Numbered from the stretch's first letter, positions 52,522-62,528 are shown. The stretch: DNA of 64,000 nucleotides from Fodinisporobacter ferrooxydans (GCF_022818495.1 NZ_CP089291.1:372001-436000); one strand, 5' to 3'. A program made the numbers and translations. The notes: generated from the letters alone by a model not told the origin.

Positions 52522-53697
52522 TCATCCCAAGTATTTTAAAGCTAGCCGGTACAACCATTCCGCTGCAAGCGGCAATACACTTTCATCGATCTGAAAGCGC
52601 GGATGATGGTGAGGATAGATTGGGGTGTTCGGATCACCGGCACCAATAAAGCAAAAAGCGCCCGGAGTTTCCTTTAGATAATAAGAAAAATCCTCCCCGA
52701 CCATATTTGGTTTCATCATTCCTGTATTTTCACATCCAAATACTTCTCTTGCCACATTTAGGATGACATCAACTTCTCTGTCGTGGTTGACTACTGATGG
52801 ATACCCGCATTGATAATTTATTTTAATCATGGCTCCATAGATTTTGGCCAAACCTTCCGTTAACTCTTCCAGTTTGTTTTGCAATGTTTTCCTTACTTCT
52901 GGACTAAAACTTCGCACCGTTCCTTCTAATACAGCTGTGTTTGCAATAACGTTAAAAGCCGTGCCGGAATTCAGTTGCCCGAATGTAATTACGGCAGATT
53001 CCAAAGGATCGATGTTGCGGCTAACAATGTGTTGTGCCGACATCACAAAGTGTGATGCAATAACAATGGAATCAATGGTTTTATGCGGCATCCCTCCATG
53101 GCCGCCTTTGCCCTCTATTTCAATATGGAAGCGGTCTGTTGCTGCCATCATTGGACCGTAACATGTCCGAAATGTTCCTGCAGGCAATTCTGACCAGAGA
53201 TGCAAGCCAAATACCGCATCTACACCTTGCAAGACTCCTTCCCGGATCATTCCGATGGCACCGCCCGGATTTACTTCTTCGGCAGGCTGAAAAATAAACC
53301 TTACATTTCCTTTTACATTTTCCTTTTGTGAAGCCAATAATTGAGCAACTCCCATTAAAATCGCAGTATGCCCGTCATGACCGCACGCATGCATGACACC
53401 GGGAATCTTCGAAGCAAAAGGCAGTCCGGTTTCTTCTTGGATCGGCAATGCATCCATATCCGCCCGCAAAGCAATGGTTGGCCCATTTTCCGCACCTTTT
53501 AAATCGGCAACGATACCAAAACCATTCACATTTTCCTTGACGTGCAGTCCGCAGCTTTTCAAAAATTCTGCAACTATTTTCGATGTTCTCTTTTCCTCAA
53601 AAGAAAGTTCAGGATGTTGGTGAAAATCCCGCCGCCATGCGATTATATCTTCTGATAAACTTTCTGTTATACTTTTTGCGCCAAGTTCTGTTATCAT
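52522..53697 (-). CDS. M20-family amidohydrolase (N-acyl amino acid deacylase type)
   Basis: 391 residues from ATG at 53697 after GAGGGGGG. Metal motifs of the M20D/AmhX/hippurate hydrolase group: HQHPELSFEE, RADMDALPIQEETG, MHACGHDGH, QPAEE, and MVGEDFSYYL. A dimerisation domain is inserted centrally. It removes an acyl group from an amino acid or related amine in the cytoplasm. Beside a DoeA-like enzyme it could deacetylate the product N-acetyl-diaminobutyrate, normally done by the unrelated DoeB, but that is a guess. Minus strand, convergent to the M24 gene. Confidence 0.9.
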   Translation of the reverse strand: MITELGAKSITESLSEDIIAWRRDFHQHPELSFEEKRTSKIVAEFLKSCGLHVKENVNGFGIVADLKGAENGPTIALRADMDALPIQEETGLPFASKIPGVMHACGHDGHTAILMGVAQLLASQKENVKGNVRFIFQPAEEVNPGGAIGMIREGVLQGVDAVFGLHLWSELPAGTFRTCYGPMMAATDRFHIEIEGKGGHGGMPHKTIDSIVIASHFVMSAQHIVSRNIDPLESAVITFGQLNSGTAFNVIANTAVLEGTVRSFSPEVRKTLQNKLEELTEGLAKIYGAMIKINYQCGYPSVVNHDREVDVILNVAREVFGCENTGMMKPNMVGEDFSYYLKETPGAFCFIGAGDPNTPIYPHHHPRFQIDESVLPLAAEWLYRLALKYLG

Positions 53698-53765
53698 GGT
53701 GACCCCCCTCATTTATTCCAATTATTGTTGAATTTTGACAAGACAATATCCCCATCTACGATTTT

Positions 53766-53790
53766 CCCCGAGTGATGATTTCACTCGGGG
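53766..53790. terminator. hairpin after etfA
   Basis: CCCCGAGTGA and TCACTCGGGG pair perfectly around a 5-nt loop, 32 bp after the etfA stop. No clear T run on the minus strand, so termination strength is uncertain. Confidence 0.55.
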
Positions 53791-53821
53791 AACTATACTT
53801 AAATAGCCTGTATCCATCCGT

Positions 53822-54802
53822 TTAGTTTACCAAAACGTTCTTCTCCGCAAGCGCTCTCTTAAATTCTTCGGTTAATAACGGCACTACTTCAAACAAATCT
53901 CCGACGATGCCGTAATCGGCAACATGGAAAATATTGACTTCTGGATCTTTATTGATTGCTACGATCACTTTTGAACTTGACATTCCCGCCAGATGCTGGA
54001 TCGCTCCGGAAATGCCGCAAGCGATGTATAAATCTGGTGTCACGACTTTCCCTGTTTGACCGATTTGCATGGAGTAATCACAATACCCGGCATCGCAAGC
54101 GGCGCGTGATGCGCCAACGGCACCTCCGAGAACATCTGCCAGCTCTTGCAACGGTTTGAATCCTTCCGGACTTTTTACTCCCCGTCCGCCGGAAACGATC
54201 ACTTTTGCCTCAGTAAGATCGACTCTGCCGGTTGCTTTTTTCACAACCTCTCGTACCACCGTCCGCAAATCTTTGATCTCTGACGACAATTTGATGGTTT
54301 CAGCAGCAACAGGATTTTCTATCGCTTCGAGATTGTTTGGGCGAATGGTTGCCATTACGATTCCGTCAGTAATTTGTTTCTTTTGAAACGCCTTTCCGGA
54401 ATAAATCGGTCTTGTGAATACAATTCCGTCACCCGTTTCCACATCCGTGCAGTCAGATACCAATCCAGCGTTTAACCGTGCTGCTACACTCGGAAAAAGA
54501 TCTTTTCCAATGGAAGTATGTCCGGTCAATACAATCTGCGGCTGCACTTCGCCGATTACTTTTAACAATGCTTGCTTATAGCAGTCTGGCGTGTATCGGT
54601 TCAACTCTTCATTGTCTACAACATACACCTTCTGTGCTCCATATTTGGCGAGTTCTTCAAAATATTTTTCTCCATCGCTGCCAAATACGCATGCAGCGAT
54701 TTCCCCGCCGCTTGTAATACGTCTTGCAACGGTTAAAACTTCAAACGACACATTTCGCAGTTTTCCGTTTTTGGATTCAGCCAGTACAAGTACTTTCGTC
54801 AT
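53822..54802 (-). CDS. etfA: electron transfer flavoprotein alpha subunit
   Basis: 326 residues. The C-terminal FAD-binding signature ([41 protein letters not shown]) and [12 protein letters not shown] are present. EtfA holds FAD and with EtfB carries electrons from flavin dehydrogenases. 14 bp downstream of etfB; same operon as the FAD oxidoreductase gene upstream. The most likely electron donor is that FAD enzyme and the acceptor the DgcB-like Fe-S protein encoded divergently. Confidence 0.96.
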   Translation of the reverse strand: MTKVLVLAESKNGKLRNVSFEVLTVARRITSGGEIAACVFGSDGEKYFEELAKYGAQKVYVVDNEELNRYTPDCYKQALLKVIGEVQPQIVLTGHTSIGKDLFPSVAARLNAGLVSDCTDVETGDGIVFTRPIYSGKAFQKKQITDGIVMATIRPNNLEAIENPVAAETIKLSSEIKDLRTVVREVVKKATGRVDLTEAKVIVSGGRGVKSPEGFKPLQELADVLGGAVGASRAACDAGYCDYSMQIGQTGKVVTPDLYIACGISGAIQHLAGMSSSKVIVAINKDPEVNIFHVADYGIVGDLFEVVPLLTEEFKRALAEKNVLVN

Positions 54803-54816
54803 TCTCTTCTCCCCCT

Positions 54817-55584
54817 TTAAACAACTTTAAGTTCTTCACGCAGAATATGAACCAATTCTCCAACTTGAGTTTTGATTTCCCCTGTAAGAACACGTCCCTT
54901 TTGTTTTTGTGGCGGCAAATAATGCTCGATCGCGATCGATTTCGTTTTAAGGTCATCTTGGCTTAGATTCAAATCCTCGATCGTCAATCGTTCCAACGGC
55001 TTCTTTTTCGCTTTCATGATTCCCGGCAATGACGGATAGCGTGGCTCGTTCAGGCCCTGTTGTGCAGTTACCAGAATCGGCAGAGACGATTCAATGATCT
55101 CGACATCTCCTTCCGCATCCCTTTCTGCCTTTACAGACTCCCCATCAATTTCCAGCTTCACAATCGTGGAGATATGCGGAATCCCCAATTCCTCGGCAAC
55201 ACGCGGCCCTACCTGGCTGGCTCCATTATCCACAGACATATTTCCGCCGAGGATGATATCGTATTGCCTTTCTTTAATGGCAGCCGCTAATATTTTCGCA
55301 ATACTATACTCATCCAATGGCTGGTCTTCATTTTCGATTAAAACAGCCTTGTCTGCTCCCATGGCTAAAGCTGTACGCAGGGCACTCTCTGCCCCAGACG
55401 GCCCAACTGTAATCACCGTAACCTCTCCGCCATGCTTTTCTTTTTGCTTGACGGCTTCCTCAACCGCAAATTCATCGTACGGATTTAAAATCAACTCCAC
55501 ATTTTCCTTAACAATTTGGCCGTTTTCTATTATTATTTTTTCTTCTGTATCGAATGTTTGTTTCATAATGACTAACAAATTCAT
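54817..55584 (-). CDS. etfB: electron transfer flavoprotein beta subunit
   Basis: 255 residues from ATG at 55584 with AAAGGAGG upstream; an earlier in-frame ATG would add 18 residues with no site. LLVIMKQTFDTEEKI start, the conserved NPYDEFAVEEAV, and QVGPRVAEELGIPH signature are typical EtfB. Binds AMP and contacts the partner dehydrogenase. It follows the FAD oxidoreductase gene by 56 bp and precedes etfA by 14 bp. Confidence 0.96.
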   Translation of the reverse strand: MNLLVIMKQTFDTEEKIIIENGQIVKENVELILNPYDEFAVEEAVKQKEKHGGEVTVITVGPSGAESALRTALAMGADKAVLIENEDQPLDEYSIAKILAAAIKERQYDIILGGNMSVDNGASQVGPRVAEELGIPHISTIVKLEIDGESVKAERDAEGDVEIIESSLPILVTAQQGLNEPRYPSLPGIMKAKKKPLERLTIEDLNLSQDDLKTKSIAIEHYLPPQKQKGRVLTGEIKTQVGELVHILREELKVV

Positions 55585-55640
55585 GATCGAAAACCTCCTT
55601 TTTTCTCTTCCTGCGTGTGTACACACAGTTTTATGCAATC

Positions 55641-56873
55641 TTACACATGGTGATTAACTGTTGTTGTGTACGGGTGTGCCGGTTTGAGTGAATCATTTTC
55701 CGCAATACGGGTGATACGGAATGAAGCAAGATCAATGCCTGGCTGCTTGCTTTCTCCTTCCAAAACCAAGTCTGCCGTCAATTTTCCAACGATCGGCGTG
55801 ATTTTGAAACCATGTCCGCTGAAACCGGCACAAACGTAAGCGCCTTCAATAGGAGTTTTACTAATAAACGGAATCCCGTCAGGTGTAATTTCATAAGCTG
55901 CCGAGTAACTGCTTAACAATTTTGCTTGATCAAGAGATGGAAAACAACTAAGGAATTTCTCGATCGCTGTTTCAATCGCCTTTTCCGTTGCATGCTTCGG
56001 ATAATTGTCTGCATCGTAATCAGCCGGATCGATAAATTGCGGATCGGCGTGATCGGCATTTCCTAATAATAAATGTCCGCTGCTTACTTCGGGTTTAATG
56101 TACTGGTCATGTTTGAAATCTCCGAAAGAAGGTACTCTTCCTGCTCTTCCAATGGATTTTCCCGGAGAGACATATACGAGTTGGGCGCGCTGTCCTCTGA
56201 TCGGCACATCTACACCCACATTCTTCATTAAATGATGCGCCCCTACTCCGGCTGCTACAATGACACAACTTGTAAATATCGTTTGATTATCTGTAGTTTC
56301 AACACCCAAAACAGTGCTGCCATCTTCACTCGTAATGATTCTCTTAACACCGCAATGCTGCTTGATTGCAACACCCAATGCACGTGCTGCATTGGCAAAC
56401 GCTTGATTCGTGAGGACCGGATCGCCATAACCTCCTTGCGGTTCAAATGCAAATGCTCCAAATAGATCCGTATCCATTTCTGGCCAGATTTCTTTTACTT
56501 CCTCCATGGTAACCATGCTCGTATTGACACCGTTGCGCTTTTGCATTTCGACATTCAATTTCAATGTCTCAATATTTTCATCATCAACACCAAACAAATA
56601 CCCTACTGGTTGATAACCGACTTCGTGGCCTAAAATTTCTTTGGCATGTTGAAACGTTTCCAAACTTTGCACAGCCATACGCGTGAGCAGTTCATAGCTG
56701 TAATGGCCGCGTAAAACACCGCTTGATTGGCCTGTTGCTCCGGAACCGATCGCTTTTTTGTCCAAAACTAAAATATTTTTAACATTTCTTTTCGCTAGTT
56801 CGTATGCTGTGCTGCAGCCCATTAATCCTGCTCCGATGATGACAACATCAGCTGTCTGTGGCAAATTACTCAT
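55641..56873 (-). CDS. FAD-dependent amine/amino-acid oxidoreductase, sarcosine oxidase beta-like (DAO family)
   Basis: 410 residues. Dinucleotide motif GAGLMGCSTAYELAKR at residues 14-30, DKKAIGSGATGQSSG, and C-terminal GFSGHGFKITPIVGKL flavin-contact segment are DAO/SoxB features. The family oxidises N-methyl or secondary amines such as sarcosine, dimethylglycine, proline or glycine. Here etfB and etfA follow in the operon, so electrons likely go to ETF and not to O2 (a dehydrogenase). It starts 301 bp from the divergent membrane Fe-S gene, forming a complete electron path. Exact amine is unknown. Confidence 0.86.
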   Translation of the reverse strand: MSNLPQTADVVIIGAGLMGCSTAYELAKRNVKNILVLDKKAIGSGATGQSSGVLRGHYSYELLTRMAVQSLETFQHAKEILGHEVGYQPVGYLFGVDDENIETLKLNVEMQKRNGVNTSMVTMEEVKEIWPEMDTDLFGAFAFEPQGGYGDPVLTNQAFANAARALGVAIKQHCGVKRIITSEDGSTVLGVETTDNQTIFTSCVIVAAGVGAHHLMKNVGVDVPIRGQRAQLVYVSPGKSIGRAGRVPSFGDFKHDQYIKPEVSSGHLLLGNADHADPQFIDPADYDADNYPKHATEKAIETAIEKFLSCFPSLDQAKLLSSYSAAYEITPDGIPFISKTPIEGAYVCAGFSGHGFKITPIVGKLTADLVLEGESKQPGIDLASFRITRIAENDSLKPAHPYTTTVNHHV

Positions 56874-57174
56874 CTTTTCAGGAGCCTCCCTTTTATGTGT
56901 CGAAATTTTGCAGAACGATTATTTGAAATCCTCGGGTTAATAGTATCGCGAAGAGAGGAGAGACGTCATTGGACATTTTGTTGAAACTTTTTCATGGAGT
57001 TCCAACAATCTGTGGAATGATTCTATTACACCTCCAGAGTAATATATTTTTACGATTCGACATTCTTTTTAAGCTTTATTCCACATTTCAAAACGTATGT
57101 CCTGACACAGCTTTACATTTTATATGTGATGAAGATGAAATGTAGAGAATCAGTACATGAGGAAGGAGTTTTTT
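56874..57174. promoter_or_regulatory. divergent control region of the amine oxidation genes
   Basis: This 301-bp region between the FAD oxidoreductase and the Fe-S protein genes holds the conserved block B (56999-57050) shared with 51045-51096, including inverted repeat TTCCA-N8-TGGAA at 57000-57017. A 58-codon open frame from TTG 56970 crosses it; I regard that as chance because the block is regulatory. Confidence 0.55.
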
Positions 57175-59247
57175 ATGGCAGGCTTGATCAATTTTATTCT
57201 TTTTCTAGTCGTAGCGGGGTATGCGGTCTATTTGGTTGCAAATATCGTGTATAGCCGTGTGATGTTTATCAAGTTAGGAAAAAAATCGAATCTAAAGAAA
57301 GATACCAGGCAGCGCGTTCATGAATTGCTAGTCAACGTTTTCGGGCAGAGAAAACTGTTTGAAGACCCGAAGAGCGGTGCGATGCACGTCGTGATGTTTT
57401 ACGGCTTCATCATTTTGCAATTTGGTGCTGTCGAGTTGATTATTAAAGGGTTCGTAAAAGGCTTCGAATACCCGATCGGCTCGGCCCATAGGTTCTTCAG
57501 CTTGTGCCAGGAAATTACGACATTCTTGGTCTTGCTGGCAACCGTCTATGCATTCTACCGCAGATATGTGGAGAAGTTAAAACGTTTAAAACGAGGGTTC
57601 AAATCAGGATTGGTCGTTATCTTTTTATCTGTTCTCATGATATCCATTCTTTTGGCGCTTACGTTTGAACATATATGGCTTGATAAAGCATGGAACGGAT
57701 TTGCGCCGATTTCCTCCACGCTTGCCGTGGTGTTCGGCGGAATGGGCCAGACGGTTGCAGAAGTCCTCTTTTATATCTTTTGGTGGGTGCATTTACTGAC
57801 GTTGTTATCCTTTGCTGTGTATGTTCCGCAATCGAAGCACGCACACCTCATTTTTGCACCGGTTAACGTATATTTGCGCGACAGCAAACCGCATGGCAAG
57901 TTGACGTCGATTCCATTCGAAGATGAATCCCAAACGAGCTATGGTGTAGGCAGAATCGAAGATTTTAGGCAAAATCAATTGATCGATTTGTATGCTTGTG
58001 TGGAGTGCGGACGCTGTACGAACATGTGTCCTGCTTCCGGAACGGGAAAAACCCTTTCTCCCATGGATCTTATTGTGAAAATGCGCAACCATCTCACCGA
58101 AAAAGGAGCTGCGGTCACAAAACGTACACCCTGGATGCCGGCATTTGCCTTCAAAGGTACGCTTGCTAACCAACTTACTTATAATGCGGAGATTGCTGCA
58201 GCAACGGAGACGGCTGAGTCGCCTGATTTGGAATACTCTGTTAACCTGATTGGCGATGTCATTACGGAAGAAGAGCTGTGGGCGTGTACAACCTGTCGAA
58301 ATTGTGAAGATCAGTGTCCGGTGGCGAACGAGCATGTCGAGAAAATCATTGATATGCGTCGTTACCTGGTGTTGGATGAAGGAATCATGCCGAATGAAGC
58401 GGCTCGTTACTTCCAGAATATTGAACGGCAAAGCAATCCATGGGGGATAAACCGTAAAGAGCGAATCAAGTGGCGCGAAGGCCGCGATGACATCCAAGTG
58501 CTGACGGTGGATGAAACCGATGAGTTTGAATACCTCTTTTGGGTAGGTTCGATGGGATCGTTCGATAAACGCAGCCAGAAGATCGTTCAATCGTTTGCAA
58601 AGATTATGAACACGGCCGGGATTAAGTTTGCTATCCTTGGTAATGAAGAACGCAACTCCGGAGATACAGCGCGCCGACTGGGCAATGAATTTTTATTCCA
58701 GCAGCTGTGCCAAGAAAATATTGAGAACTTTCAAAACTATGGGGTAAAAAAAATCGTTACGATCGACCCGCATGCTTATAACACGTTCAAAAACGAATAT
58801 CCGGAGTTTGGATTGGAAGCGGAAGTCTATCATCATACCGAATTGATCCATAAATGGCTGCGAGAAGGGCGAATTAAGCCGATGAAAGAAGTTAATGAAA
58901 CGATTGCGTACCATGATTCCTGTTACATTGGACGATACAACGGCATTTTTGATATCCCCCGGGAAATATTGCGTATGATCCCCGGCGTGAAAGTGCTTGA
59001 AATGGAACGAAACAAGGAAAATTCCATGTGCTGTGGCGCGGGTGGCGGCATGATGTGGCTGGAGGAAAAACAAGGCAAGCGAATCAATATGGAGCGTACG
59101 GAACAAGCACTCAGCTTAAGCCCTACGACCATCGGCAGCAACTGTCCGTATTGCCTGACAATGTTCAATGACGGCACCAAGGCAAAAGGTGTGGAAGAAC
59201 AGGTCCAAACATTGGACATTGCTGAAATTGTGGAAAAATCATTGTAG
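57175..59247 (+). CDS. membrane Fe-S protein, DgcB-like ETF:quinone electron carrier
   Basis: 690 residues from ATG at 57175 (GGAAGGAG upstream). Five N-terminal membrane helices resemble the NarI heme-binding subunit. Then two 4Fe-4S motifs CVECGRCTNMCP (~274) and CTTCRNCEDQCP (~370), and two CCG domains (HDSCYIGRYN ~582, MCCGAGGG ~618, GSNCPYC ~656) of heterodisulphide reductase subunit B. This domain order is that of DgcB/LcfB-type proteins that accept electrons from EtfAB in dimethylglycine, carnitine or fatty-acid oxidation and pass them to quinone. Divergent from the etf operon; the signal-less DctP-like gene follows at 22 bp. Confidence 0.9.
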   Translation: MAGLINFILFLVVAGYAVYLVANIVYSRVMFIKLGKKSNLKKDTRQRVHELLVNVFGQRKLFEDPKSGAMHVVMFYGFIILQFGAVELIIKGFVKGFEYPIGSAHRFFSLCQEITTFLVLLATVYAFYRRYVEKLKRLKRGFKSGLVVIFLSVLMISILLALTFEHIWLDKAWNGFAPISSTLAVVFGGMGQTVAEVLFYIFWWVHLLTLLSFAVYVPQSKHAHLIFAPVNVYLRDSKPHGKLTSIPFEDESQTSYGVGRIEDFRQNQLIDLYACVECGRCTNMCPASGTGKTLSPMDLIVKMRNHLTEKGAAVTKRTPWMPAFAFKGTLANQLTYNAEIAAATETAESPDLEYSVNLIGDVITEEELWACTTCRNCEDQCPVANEHVEKIIDMRRYLVLDEGIMPNEAARYFQNIERQSNPWGINRKERIKWREGRDDIQVLTVDETDEFEYLFWVGSMGSFDKRSQKIVQSFAKIMNTAGIKFAILGNEERNSGDTARRLGNEFLFQQLCQENIENFQNYGVKKIVTIDPHAYNTFKNEYPEFGLEAEVYHHTELIHKWLREGRIKPMKEVNETIAYHDSCYIGRYNGIFDIPREILRMIPGVKVLEMERNKENSMCCGAGGGMMWLEEKQGKRINMERTEQALSLSPTTIGSNCPYCLTMFNDGTKAKGVEEQVQTLDIAEIVEKSL

Positions 59248-59269
59248 TAAGCCAGGAGGTAAAGATCAC

Positions 59270-60199
59270 ATGAAAAAGTTGAACGGATTTGCTCCCGACA
59301 ACACGCCACGCGGTGCAGCAACCAGTGCTTTTATCGAGCATGTCGAAAAAAAATCAAATGGAAGATTGAAAATAGAGACCTTCCCTATGGAAATGTATGG
59401 TACGGAAAGTACAATAATTCAAGCTGTCCAAACAGGCACACTTGATATGCAAATTGTCGGTGCAAATATTTTGGCGAACACGATTCCACAGTTTGCGGCG
59501 CTTTCTCTGCCACTTCTGACACAAAGCATTGACGAAGGCTGTGCCGTGCTGGATGGACCGGCAGGAAATCGATTGCAGGAGCTTGGCGAAGAGCATGGCT
59601 TCAAAGTCCTCGCCGATGTCGCTCTTGGTTACGCACAAATTACAAATAACGTTCGACCGATCAATAGCCCTGATGATTTGCTGGGTATGAAAATGAGATC
59701 CCCCGATGAGTACAGTTTTATCGAAACGTTTAAAGCCCTTGGAGCATCTGTTACAACTTTGGACTATACGAAACTCTATACCAGTCTTGCTGAAGGTGTA
59801 ATCGACGGACAATTCAATCCATTGTTTAACATCTTTGACCTAAACATCGACGATGTGCAGGACTATTTGGCAATGACAAACCATACTTACTACGTTGCGT
59901 TCATTATTATGAACAAGAATGTGTTTGACGGCCTTGCTCCTGAACTGCAACAAATCATACTAGAAGCAGGAAATAAAGCAAGACATGCTGCGCGCAAGTA
60001 TGTTGGCGATCATGAAAAAGATCTGCTGGAAAAAGCAAAACGATCATTTAAGGAAATTACGTATCCTGAAATGAAACCTTTCCAAAAAAAGATCCAACCT
60101 GTATACGCAAAAATGGAAGAAGTGATCGGTGCTGAAATCGTTCATACTATCCAAGAATTCCTGACAGTTTACCGAAGAGAAAAGGCGGTTTCCGTTTAA
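59270..60199 (+). pseudogene. TRAP-transporter binding protein (DctP family) without signal peptide
   Basis: 309 residues from ATG at 59270 with CCAGGAGGT upstream. The mature DctP fold is recognisable (HVEKKSNGRLKIETFP, GTLDMQIVGANILANTIPQF, RSPDEYSFIETFKALGAS, the conserved Arg and EGVIDGQFNP loop). The usual N-terminal signal peptide or lipobox and first strand are absent: the chain starts MKKLNGFAPDNTPRG, as if MKK were joined to mature sequence by a deletion. No DctQ/DctM membrane genes are nearby. It is probably not exported and may be non-functional, or reused as a cytoplasmic binding protein. Confidence 0.8.
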
Positions 60200-60291
60200 A
60201 GCGTGTTGCTGCCCTAGATGTGAATGTTAGAAAACACAGCTTTTTTACACCGTTCAAGTTATAATTTGGCAGGTCGAGTGGAGGTATTTAC

Positions 60292-61269
60292 TTGAAGGCA
60301 ATCTTATTGGGAATTGCAGCTTCTTTCTTTTTTTCTTTCACTTTTATATTAAACAGGTTAATGAGTGCTAGTGGAGGAAGTTGGATCTGGAGCGCTTCAT
60401 TGCGCTACCTTTTCATGTTTCCCTTACTTTTGATTGTCGTGGTACTTCACAAAAATTTTAGAGCGCTAATTGAAGAAATGCGTAAACATCCCTGGCAGTG
60501 GGTATGGTGGAGTTTTGTTGGATTTGGATTGTGTTACTCTTTGCAGTGTTTTGCGTCCGCTTATGGCCCTGCATGGTTGATAGCAGGAACATTTCAAATT
60601 ACTATTATTGCCGGTTCACTTTTGGTTCCATTGTTTCACGAAATACGCCAAACTGCGGATGGTGTAGTCAAAGTCAGGAAGCGAATTCCAATTAAGGGAA
60701 TGGGAATGTCTTTCGTAATTCTATTAGGTGTTGGGTTAATGGAATGGTCCCAGTCAACGCATGTTTCCATACATGACATGCTGCTCGGGACTGTTCCAAC
60801 CATTATTGCTGCATTTGCGTACCCTTTAGGGAACCGAAAGATGATGGAACTTTGCGAAGGCAGGCTGGATGCATATCAAAGGACTCTGGGAATGACAATT
60901 GCCACACTTCCGTTGTGGTTGATTTTATCTTTGTACCAGGTTGTTGCACACGGACTTCCAAGTAACTCGCAATCTCTTCAATCGTTCATTGTGGCAGTGT
61001 TTTCAGGTTTCATTGCCACGGTGTTGTTTTTTACTGCGACCGATTTGGCAAAAAGCAACGTTTATCAATTAGCCAGAGTAGAAGCGACTATCTCTGGAGA
61101 AGTGGTATTTACGCTGATTGGTGAACTGCTCGTCATATCAGGGACCAGGATTTCAATCGTTGGTCTTATTGGTCTGTGTCTTGTGGTTATTGGTATGGTT
61201 TTACACAGCCTTATTTCATCACATGTGCAACGTGCTTCAAGCAACGAACCAATTCAAATGGCACCTTGA
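60292..61269 (+). CDS. EmrE/DMT-superfamily transporter
   Basis: 325 residues from TTG at 60292, eight bases after GGAGG. Ten hydrophobic helices in two repeats, starting ILLGIAASFFFSFTFILNR. It fits the ten-helix multidrug-resistance efflux (EmrE-like, PF13536-type) branch of DMT transporters. Likely exports or imports an organic cation or amino-acid-like compound. It follows the signal-less DctP gene by 92 bp and may be an exporter for pathway by-products; the link is positional only. Confidence 0.85.
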   Translation: MKAILLGIAASFFFSFTFILNRLMSASGGSWIWSASLRYLFMFPLLLIVVVLHKNFRALIEEMRKHPWQWVWWSFVGFGLCYSLQCFASAYGPAWLIAGTFQITIIAGSLLVPLFHEIRQTADGVVKVRKRIPIKGMGMSFVILLGVGLMEWSQSTHVSIHDMLLGTVPTIIAAFAYPLGNRKMMELCEGRLDAYQRTLGMTIATLPLWLILSLYQVVAHGLPSNSQSLQSFIVAVFSGFIATVLFFTATDLAKSNVYQLARVEATISGEVVFTLIGELLVISGTRISIVGLIGLCLVVIGMVLHSLISSHVQRASSNEPIQMAP

Positions 61270-61318
61270 TTGACTGACCATTCTTTTTCAATTTGCATCT
61301 TTATGAATTCACATGAAA

Positions 61319-61339
61319 ACACCCTCTCAAGGAGGGTGT
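61319..61339 (-). terminator. hairpin terminator
   Basis: ACACCCTC and GAGGGTGT pair around 5 nt; on the minus strand a TTTTC run follows. It ends the zinc-ribbon gene transcript and converges with the EmrE-like gene. Confidence 0.75.
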
Positions 61340-61366
61340 AAGTTGAAAATTTATATTTGCTTAAAA

Positions 61367-61537
61367 TTATTTAATATTGTTCTTGTTCGCAACAGGTACA
61401 GGTTCTGTGAATTCGCCATTGCCAAGAGAGTAAGAAACATACGTGTTGCCACAAACTAAGCAATACAATCGTTCATATTCCGACGAAAATGAAACTTGCT
61501 CCAAATGACCTTTAGGTCCGCAGTGTGGACATAACAT
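61367..61537 (-). CDS. 56-residue zinc-ribbon protein
   Basis: Short gene from ATG at 61537 with GGGAG eight bases upstream. Two CxxC knuckles (LCPHCGPKGH and YCLVCGNTY), about 23 residues apart, make a single zinc ribbon. The rest is hydrophilic. It lies 54 bp after pdxS on the same strand, with its own terminator. Small zinc ribbons of this kind are common in Bacilli; function not known. Confidence 0.75.
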   Translation of the reverse strand: MLCPHCGPKGHLEQVSFSSEYERLYCLVCGNTYVSYSLGNGEFTEPVPVANKNNIK

Positions 61538-61591
61538 GTTCCCAACTCCCTTTTTAAGAAAATGGTATTCAATGATTACTTAAATCGATTT

Positions 61592-62473
61592 CTACCAGCC
61601 ACGGACAGCCATCCGCTCTGTTTCGCGCAATGTTGACAATTCAATCCCCTTCATCGCTGTCCCAAGGTTTTTGGACAATTCTGCGATCAATTCATAATCC
61701 TCAAAGTGCGTGGTTGCTTCCACAATCGCCCGGGCAAATTTTGCAGGATGATCTGATTTAAAGATACCAGAGCCTACAAATACGCCATCAGAACCCAAAT
61801 GCATCATCAACGCTGCGTCTGCAGGTGTTGCAACGCCACCGGCGGCAAAGTTTACAACAGGTAGCTGACCACTTGTATGAACTTCAAGCAAAAGTTCAAA
61901 AGGTGCCCCTATATTTTTTGCTTCGGCATATAACTCATCTTTTGACATAGCCTGCACCCTGCGAATTTGCGCTTGCATGGTTCTTTGATGCTTCACTGCT
62001 TCCACAATGTTTCCCGTTCCTGGTTCACCCTTTGTCCGAATCATGGAAGCACCTTCAGCGATACGGCGTAATGCTTCCCCTAAACCACGGGCGCCGCAGA
62101 CAAACGGAACTGTAAATTCCCGCTTATTGATATGGTATTTATCATCAGCCGGTGTCAAAACTTCACTTTCATCAATATAGTCAACGCCAAGAGATTCTAA
62201 TATTTTTGCTTCAACAAAATGTCCAATACGAGCTTTTGCCATAACCGGTATGGATACCGACTTCATAACTTCTTCGACGATTGTCGGATCTGCCATCCGT
62301 GCAACCCCGCCAGCGGCGCGGATATCCGCCGGCACACGTTCCAATGCCATAACGGCGACAGCACCTGCTTCTTCCGCTATTTTCGCTTGTTCTGCGTTCA
62401 CCACATCCATGATGACGCCGCCTTTTTGCATTTCTGCCATACCCCGTTTAACCCGTGATGTACCTACTTCCAT
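61592..62473 (-). CDS. pdxS: pyridoxal 5'-phosphate synthase, PdxS lyase subunit
   Basis: 293 residues from ATG at 62473 with AGGAGG upstream. Active-site Asp23 (GVIMDVVN), Lys80 (MAKARIGHF) and Lys148 ([10 protein letters not shown]) are all there. The TIM-barrel lyase condenses ribose 5-phosphate, glyceraldehyde 3-phosphate and ammonia to PLP. The glutaminase partner gene pdxT, nearly always next to pdxS, is not adjacent. It may be elsewhere, or free ammonia is used; aspartase just upstream releases ammonia. PLP would also serve amino-acid catabolism here. Confidence 0.97.
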   Translation of the reverse strand: MEVGTSRVKRGMAEMQKGGVIMDVVNAEQAKIAEEAGAVAVMALERVPADIRAAGGVARMADPTIVEEVMKSVSIPVMAKARIGHFVEAKILESLGVDYIDESEVLTPADDKYHINKREFTVPFVCGARGLGEALRRIAEGASMIRTKGEPGTGNIVEAVKHQRTMQAQIRRVQAMSKDELYAEAKNIGAPFELLLEVHTSGQLPVVNFAAGGVATPADAALMMHLGSDGVFVGSGIFKSDHPAKFARAIVEATTHFEDYELIAELSKNLGTAMKGIELSTLRETERMAVRGW

Positions 62474-62528
62474 GATGATTTGCCTCCTGTTGAAATACAA
62501 ACTTGACATTTAAAAATGCTCACAATAT

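Noticed and set aside
56970-57143. 58-codon frame from TTG with GGAGAG upstream
   Set aside because: It lies across the conserved control block, has odd composition with several Cys and no family resemblance; treated as chance.
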